A stretch of 64,000 nucleotides of DNA, taken from the NCBI RefSeq assembly GCF_000377765.1, contig NZ_KB898676.1:24844-88843 (forward strand), written 5' to 3'. A program made the translations under genes and the position numbers. The DNA comes from Gracilibacillus lacisalsi DSM 19029. GTDB lineage: Bacteria; Bacillota; Bacilli; Bacillales; Amphibacillaceae. Positions 61,297 to 64,000 of the stretch are shown one piece after another. The notes under the pieces are model-generated. The model was not told the origin of the DNA, made no database searches, and saw only the letters and a program-made list of their open reading frames with translations. Numbering within the stretch: the first letter of the stretch is position 1; every line of letters begins with the position of its first letter.

Positions 61297-61887
61297 TTAC
61301 CTCATCTCATCTTCAAGTCTTTGATAATCATCATTAGATACTGGACGGATTGCCTTTGTGACACCCGTTTTGTCCAATGCTTCTACCAAGTAATAAGCAA
61401 AGACACCCGTAATCAATATCGATCCTACTAACCTAGCAACGATCAATAATGTAAGATTCCATAGTGCTAATGAATCGATATATCCATAAAAAACATCTAA
61501 TAGGAGCGATCCTACCGCAGCGCCTATTGCTGCTAGACAAGTAACATACAGACGATAACTCTTATATCGATACATAGCAAAGATTAGTTCACAGCCTAAT
61601 CCCTGTACAAGACCATATAGAAGGAGAGATATACCCCATTGTCCACCAAATAAAAATTCTCCTTGAGCAGCTGCGAGTTCTGCTAATAAAGCAATACCCG
61701 GCTTGCGAATAATCAGAAAAGCCACTGTTGCAGCCATAAACCACATCCCGTATATTAACTGATCCACATGTAAACCAAGTATCCCTATAAAGCTGTATAA
61801 TGGGCCCCACAGTTTGTAAATCACACTAAAAATAAAGGCAATAACAATTGTTATTAAAATATCAGTCAAAGTTAACGTTTTTCTCAT
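61297..61887 (-). CDS. ykoE: Thiamine-precursor ECF substrate-binding component (YkoE)
   Basis: 196-residue membrane S component, predicted to bind a thiamine precursor (hydroxymethylpyrimidine or related). Six helices, SVIYKLWGPLYSFIGILG, GMWFMAATVAFLIIRKPG, AELAAAQGEFLFGGQWG. Start ATG behind AAAGGAGATGGATGTAG. In B. subtilis ykoFEDC is TPP-riboswitch-controlled; here ykoF is missing from the head of the operon. First gene after the riboswitch terminator. Confidence 0.93.
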   Translation of the reverse strand: MRKTLTLTDILITIVIAFIFSVIYKLWGPLYSFIGILGLHVDQLIYGMWFMAATVAFLIIRKPGIALLAELAAAQGEFLFGGQWGISLLLYGLVQGLGCELIFAMYRYKSYRLYVTCLAAIGAAVGSLLLDVFYGYIDSLALWNLTLLIVARLVGSILITGVFAYYLVEALDKTGVTKAIRPVSNDDYQRLEDEMR

Positions 61888-61990
61888 CTACATCCATCTC
61901 CTTTTTTAATTAAGAATAAGTATTTGTCGAGTCTTACCCGTTCTTGATCACACACTTAGTTACCAGCTAAACCCTCCTCCAAACACAAAA

Positions 61991-62029
61991 AGCCACTATC
62001 CATACATACGTAGAGATAGTGGCTATACT
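61991..62029 (-). terminator. Riboswitch-controlled terminator of ykoEDC
   Basis: 10-bp stem AGCCACTATC (61991-62000) / GATAGTGGCT (62015-62024) with TTTTT after it on the minus strand. Its 5' arm TAGCCACT is complementary to AGTGGCTA at the 3' end of the TPP aptamer, forming the alternative antiterminator. Confidence 0.85.
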
Positions 62030-62064
62030 TATCCATATAAAAAGTATTGCAATATATTAGATAC

Positions 62065-62158
62065 TAGCCACTTCCCTACGCTGGTATGAACCAGATCAGG
62101 TTCTAAGGGTCTTAAAGTATTACTTTAATCTCAGTCTTTAAAAGACACCCCTAGTGGA
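62065..62158 (-). promoter_or_regulatory. TPP riboswitch (THI element)
   Basis: The minus strand shows the conserved thi-box: CCACTAGGGGTGTC, GACTGAGA, then ACCCTTAGAACCTGATCTGG and CATACCAGCGTAGGGAAGTGG. When TPP binds, the P1 helix (CCACT with AGTGG) is kept and the downstream terminator forms; without TPP, AGTGGCTA pairs with TAGCCACT and ykoEDC is transcribed. Fits a thiamine-precursor transporter. Confidence 0.97.
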
Positions 62159-62312
62159 ATGTGTTGATAATATTTAATTCGACTTCATCATATCAAATTT
62201 TTCCATATTGTCAAGAAATTTTTTTGTAAATCAGATTGCATGAAACGATATTTTTTGATATAGTTGGTAGCAACGTAAAACAATTAAATATTTTGCTTCA
62301 ATTTTTATTGAA

Positions 62313-62492
62313 GTGAGAATAGAGGTGCAAAAACCATTAGTACATAGTGGGAGGCTGGTGTTGCCTGAGAAAGCTATCGAAAGGGGAATTTGCCGAAGTA
62401 AAATAAGTACGCATCAACTTATTTTACTGGTCCTTCATTGAACAAATGCAGGGCTGTCATATAGTGCCACACTATATGGAGGGCTATCTCAC
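62313..62492 (+). promoter_or_regulatory. Lysine riboswitch (L box)
   Basis: Conserved core is visible in order: AGAGGTGCA, AGTA loop region, GGCTGGTGTTGCCTGA, GAAAGGGGAATTTGCCGAAG, GGGCTGTCATATAG, GGAGGGCTATCTC. P1 pairs GTGAGAATAG with CTATCTCAC. With lysine bound the terminator at 62516 forms and dapA is off. Confidence 0.96.
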
Positions 62493-62515
62493 GCATCGAA
62501 TCCGATTTGAATTCC

Positions 62516-62550
62516 AGATGCAACAATGCCCTCATTGTTGCATCTTTTTA
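62516..62550 (+). terminator. Lysine-riboswitch terminator
   Basis: Perfect 13-bp stem AGATGCAACAATG / CATTGTTGCATCT with a 4-base loop and five T. Expression platform of the L box. Confidence 0.9.
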
Positions 62551-62631
62551 TATTCAATTGGTGATGAGATACCCTCTATTCAATGGAACTAGTCAAATTG
62601 TTTTAAATCTTTGAATAGAGGTGGATATATC

Positions 62632-63522
62632 ATGAACTTTGGACGTGTATTAACAGCGATGGTAACTCCCTTTGATCAAAATGGAGACATTGATTATGGA
62701 AAAACAGAACGATTAATTAATTATTTACTACAAAATGGAACTGATGCACTAGTTGTTGCTGGAACAACTGGAGAAACTCCTACACTATCAAAAGAAGAGA
62801 AATTATCACTGATTAAATTTACGGTCAAAACAGTTAATGGTCGCGTACCTGTCATAGCAGGGACAGGATCAAACAACACTCGTGAATCTATAGAAATGAC
62901 GAAAAAGGCGGAGACGATTGGTGTAGATGGGGTTATGCTTGTTGCCCCCTACTACAATAAACCTTCACAGGAAGGCTTGTATCAACACTTTAAAGTCATT
63001 GCGGAATCTACTACACTCCCAGTGATGTTGTATAATATTCCAGGAAGAACGAGTGTTAATGTGAATCCAGAAACGATTATTGAACTTTCTAAAATCGATA
63101 ATATCGTTTCTGTAAAAGAAGCTAGTGGTAACCTCGATGTGATGACCAAAATCATTCGAGAAACAGATCAGAACTTCTCACTATACAGTGGTGATGATAA
63201 TTTAACACTTCCTGCTGTTGCCATTGGAGCAAATGGAATAGTATCAGTCTCTTCACATATTATTGGTAACGAAATGAATGAAATGGTTGCTGCTTGTCAA
63301 AATGGCGACTTTTGGAGAGCACAGGAGTTACATCAATATTTACTCCCAATTATGCAAACAATGTTTATGGCACCAAGTCCTACACCGGTAAAGGCAGCTC
63401 TAGGGATGAATGGTATAGACGTAGGAAATGTCCGTTTACCACTATTGCCATTAAACGAAGAAGAAATGCAAATATTAAGACACCATTTACATTTCCTTCA
63501 AGAAAATTATTATGCTGGTTAA
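62632..63522 (+). CDS. dapA: 4-hydroxy-tetrahydrodipicolinate synthase DapA
   Basis: Condenses pyruvate with aspartate semialdehyde, first committed step to lysine, diaminopimelate and (in spore formers) dipicolinate. 296 residues, TIM barrel: GTTGETPTL (T45/T46), YNIPGRT (Y134), Schiff-base lysine K162 in SVKEASGN. ATG at 62632 behind AGAGGTGG; the frame opens at 62611 without a site. Its only visible control is the lysine riboswitch. It stands alone rather than in an asd-dapG-dapA operon. Confidence 0.96.
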   Translation: MNFGRVLTAMVTPFDQNGDIDYGKTERLINYLLQNGTDALVVAGTTGETPTLSKEEKLSLIKFTVKTVNGRVPVIAGTGSNNTRESIEMTKKAETIGVDGVMLVAPYYNKPSQEGLYQHFKVIAESTTLPVMLYNIPGRTSVNVNPETIIELSKIDNIVSVKEASGNLDVMTKIIRETDQNFSLYSGDDNLTLPAVAIGANGIVSVSSHIIGNEMNEMVAACQNGDFWRAQELHQYLLPIMQTMFMAPSPTPVKAALGMNGIDVGNVRLPLLPLNEEEMQILRHHLHFLQENYYAG

Positions 63523-63526
63523 TATA

Positions 63527-63561
63527 AAAACAGTTCACTAACTATAAAGTGAACTGTTTTC
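63527..63561 (+). terminator. Terminator of dapA
   Basis: AAAACAGTTCACT pairs with AGTGAACTGTTTT around a short loop; TTTTTT follows nearby. Confidence 0.85.
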
Positions 63562-63660
63562 ATTTTTTCATATAAAGAAAACATTTAACCATTGGTGGAA
63601 CATTTTTACAATGGGTTAGAAATTGCTATTTATGAGTAAAAACAACCACGTTACCTCATG

Positions 63661-63803
63661 CTAGCGTTGTAGAGCAGATCTTAGCGAAGGCCGCACACTT
63701 CCACTCCTGTGGGAATGGTTTGACTTGAAGATCCACTTTTTCGAGTGGGTTTTGCTCGAAAAAGTTAGCTGAAGGGTAAACCCCACGGAAAGACCAGCTA
63801 TGG
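63661..63803 (-). repeat. Dispersed repeat, family A, copy 3 (inverted)
   Basis: Reverse complement matches 9881-10016 almost throughout: TTTCCGTGGGGTTT, CTTCAGCTAAC, the ACTTTTTCGAGC hairpin, GTGGATCTTCAAGTCAAAC and GCGGCCTTCG. The gap 63562-63917 contains nothing else except the transposase terminator. Confidence 0.85.
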
Positions 63804-63868
63804 AAAGTCAACCATAAAGATGTAATTTTTAAAGAATTATTTTTCATTTAAAAAAAGACATGCGAAAA

Positions 63869-63890
63869 TACACCTCATGTGAGAGGTGTT
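63869..63890 (-). terminator. Probable terminator of the transposase gene
   Basis: ACACCTC pairs with GAGGTGT with TATTTT on the minus strand, 28 bases after the stop. Confidence 0.55.
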
Positions 63891-63917
63891 TCAAGGGAAA
63901 GTATGTTCGAATTTTAT

Positions 63918-64000
63918 TTACTTAACATGTGGTTCATATGGCTTGTTATCTCGTAATATGGCGAAAATAATATGTGTTAGCTTTCTGGCTACGGCGCCAA
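63918..64000 (-). CDS. IS110-family transposase, C-terminal fragment (runs off window)
   Basis: Only the last 26 residues are visible: GAVARKLTHIIFAILRDNKP then YEPHVK and a stop, resembling the C-terminus of IS110/IS1111 transposases (helical segment ARKL...I). The gene continues beyond base 64000, so its integrity is unknown. IS110 elements use a DEDD/serine active site and lack terminal inverted repeats; nothing marks the left end here except a weak terminator. Confidence 0.65.
   Translation of the reverse strand, partial: GAVARKLTHIIFAILRDNKPYEPHVK

Noticed and set aside
63656..63847. 63-codon open frame on the minus strand
   Set aside because: It coincides with the inverted family A repeat and shows no protein family features.

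Overview
The window is a chromosomal segment of an AT-rich, endospore-forming, Gram-positive bacterium of the family Bacillaceae. The evidence is a spore coat protein (cotD) behind a sigma-K-type promoter, a Spo0E-type phosphatase, gpsB, a type-B RNase P RNA, RecU, and gene order matching Bacillus subtilis in several blocks (recU-ponA; yppE-cotD; ypsA-gpsB-rnpB-ypsC; ypdP-ypdQ). Strong Shine-Dalgarno sequences and frequent TTG/GTG starts fit this. The genus cannot be fixed from sequence alone; a moderately halophilic genus such as Gracilibacillus, Oceanobacillus or Virgibacillus is a guess from the dispersed repeats.

Layout. 1-4.3 kb: ponA (cut by the window edge), recU, small sporulation-type genes, yppE, cotD. 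4.5-14.1 kb: accessory genes interrupting the B. subtilis order: a lone sdhB, membrane and phosphatase genes, a YkoP/YkoQ/YkoN-like lipid or envelope group split by an 855-bp repeat-bearing gap, and an ECF41 sigma factor with its carboxymuconolactone-decarboxylase partner. 14.2-17.1 kb: ypsA, gpsB, rnpB, ypsC. 17.2-19.6 kb: a three-subunit ba3-type cytochrome oxidase operon. 20-27.3 kb: RNase HI-like and queuosine-precursor transporter genes, a cold shock gene, a cell-wall hydrolase, thyA-dfrA, two tatA genes plus tatC, yozE. 27.3-32 kb: yolD and sbcDC diverging from a LexA-type operator. 32-42.1 kb: redox and housekeeping genes (msrAB, ferredoxin, acylphosphatase, the U32-peptidase pair for tRNA hydroxylation, an FAD/Rieske oxidoreductase).

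42.6-46.1 kb holds the most intriguing unit: a Spo0E-like phosphatase, an orphan GAF-PAS histidine kinase with no response regulator, and a thiamine-diphosphate enzyme directly behind the kinase. 46.2-52.7 kb: accessory enzymes (DUF3891, a chloramphenicol-phosphotransferase-like kinase, a DNA/RNA endonuclease, an intracellular subtilisin) and an ECF sigma/DUF4179 anti-sigma pair. 52.8-54.9 kb: a second ECF sigma (YlaC-like, probably starting at ATT), its zinc anti-sigma and a membrane protein with a threefold repeated motif. 55-58.9 kb: a CAP-domain protein, DUF2680 and YkgJ proteins, and a zinc-ribbon PD-(D/E)XK nuclease-like protein. 59-62.2 kb: a YkoEDC-type thiamine-precursor ECF transporter under a TPP riboswitch. 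62.3-63.5 kb: dapA under a lysine riboswitch. The last bases hold the C-terminus of an IS110-type transposase.

How genes work together: thyA and dfrA form the dTMP/folate cycle; tatA/tatA/tatC form a twin-arginine translocase; the ykoEDC set imports thiamine precursor when TPP is low, and the thiamine-diphosphate enzyme elsewhere in the window is one possible consumer; two independent ECF sigma/anti-sigma modules sit next to each other. Two dispersed intergenic repeat families (A at 9.9, 10.2 and 63.7 kb; B at 15.7, 21.4 and 56.2 kb) punctuate the segment. I saw no CRISPR array, tRNA, prophage or complete insertion sequence.
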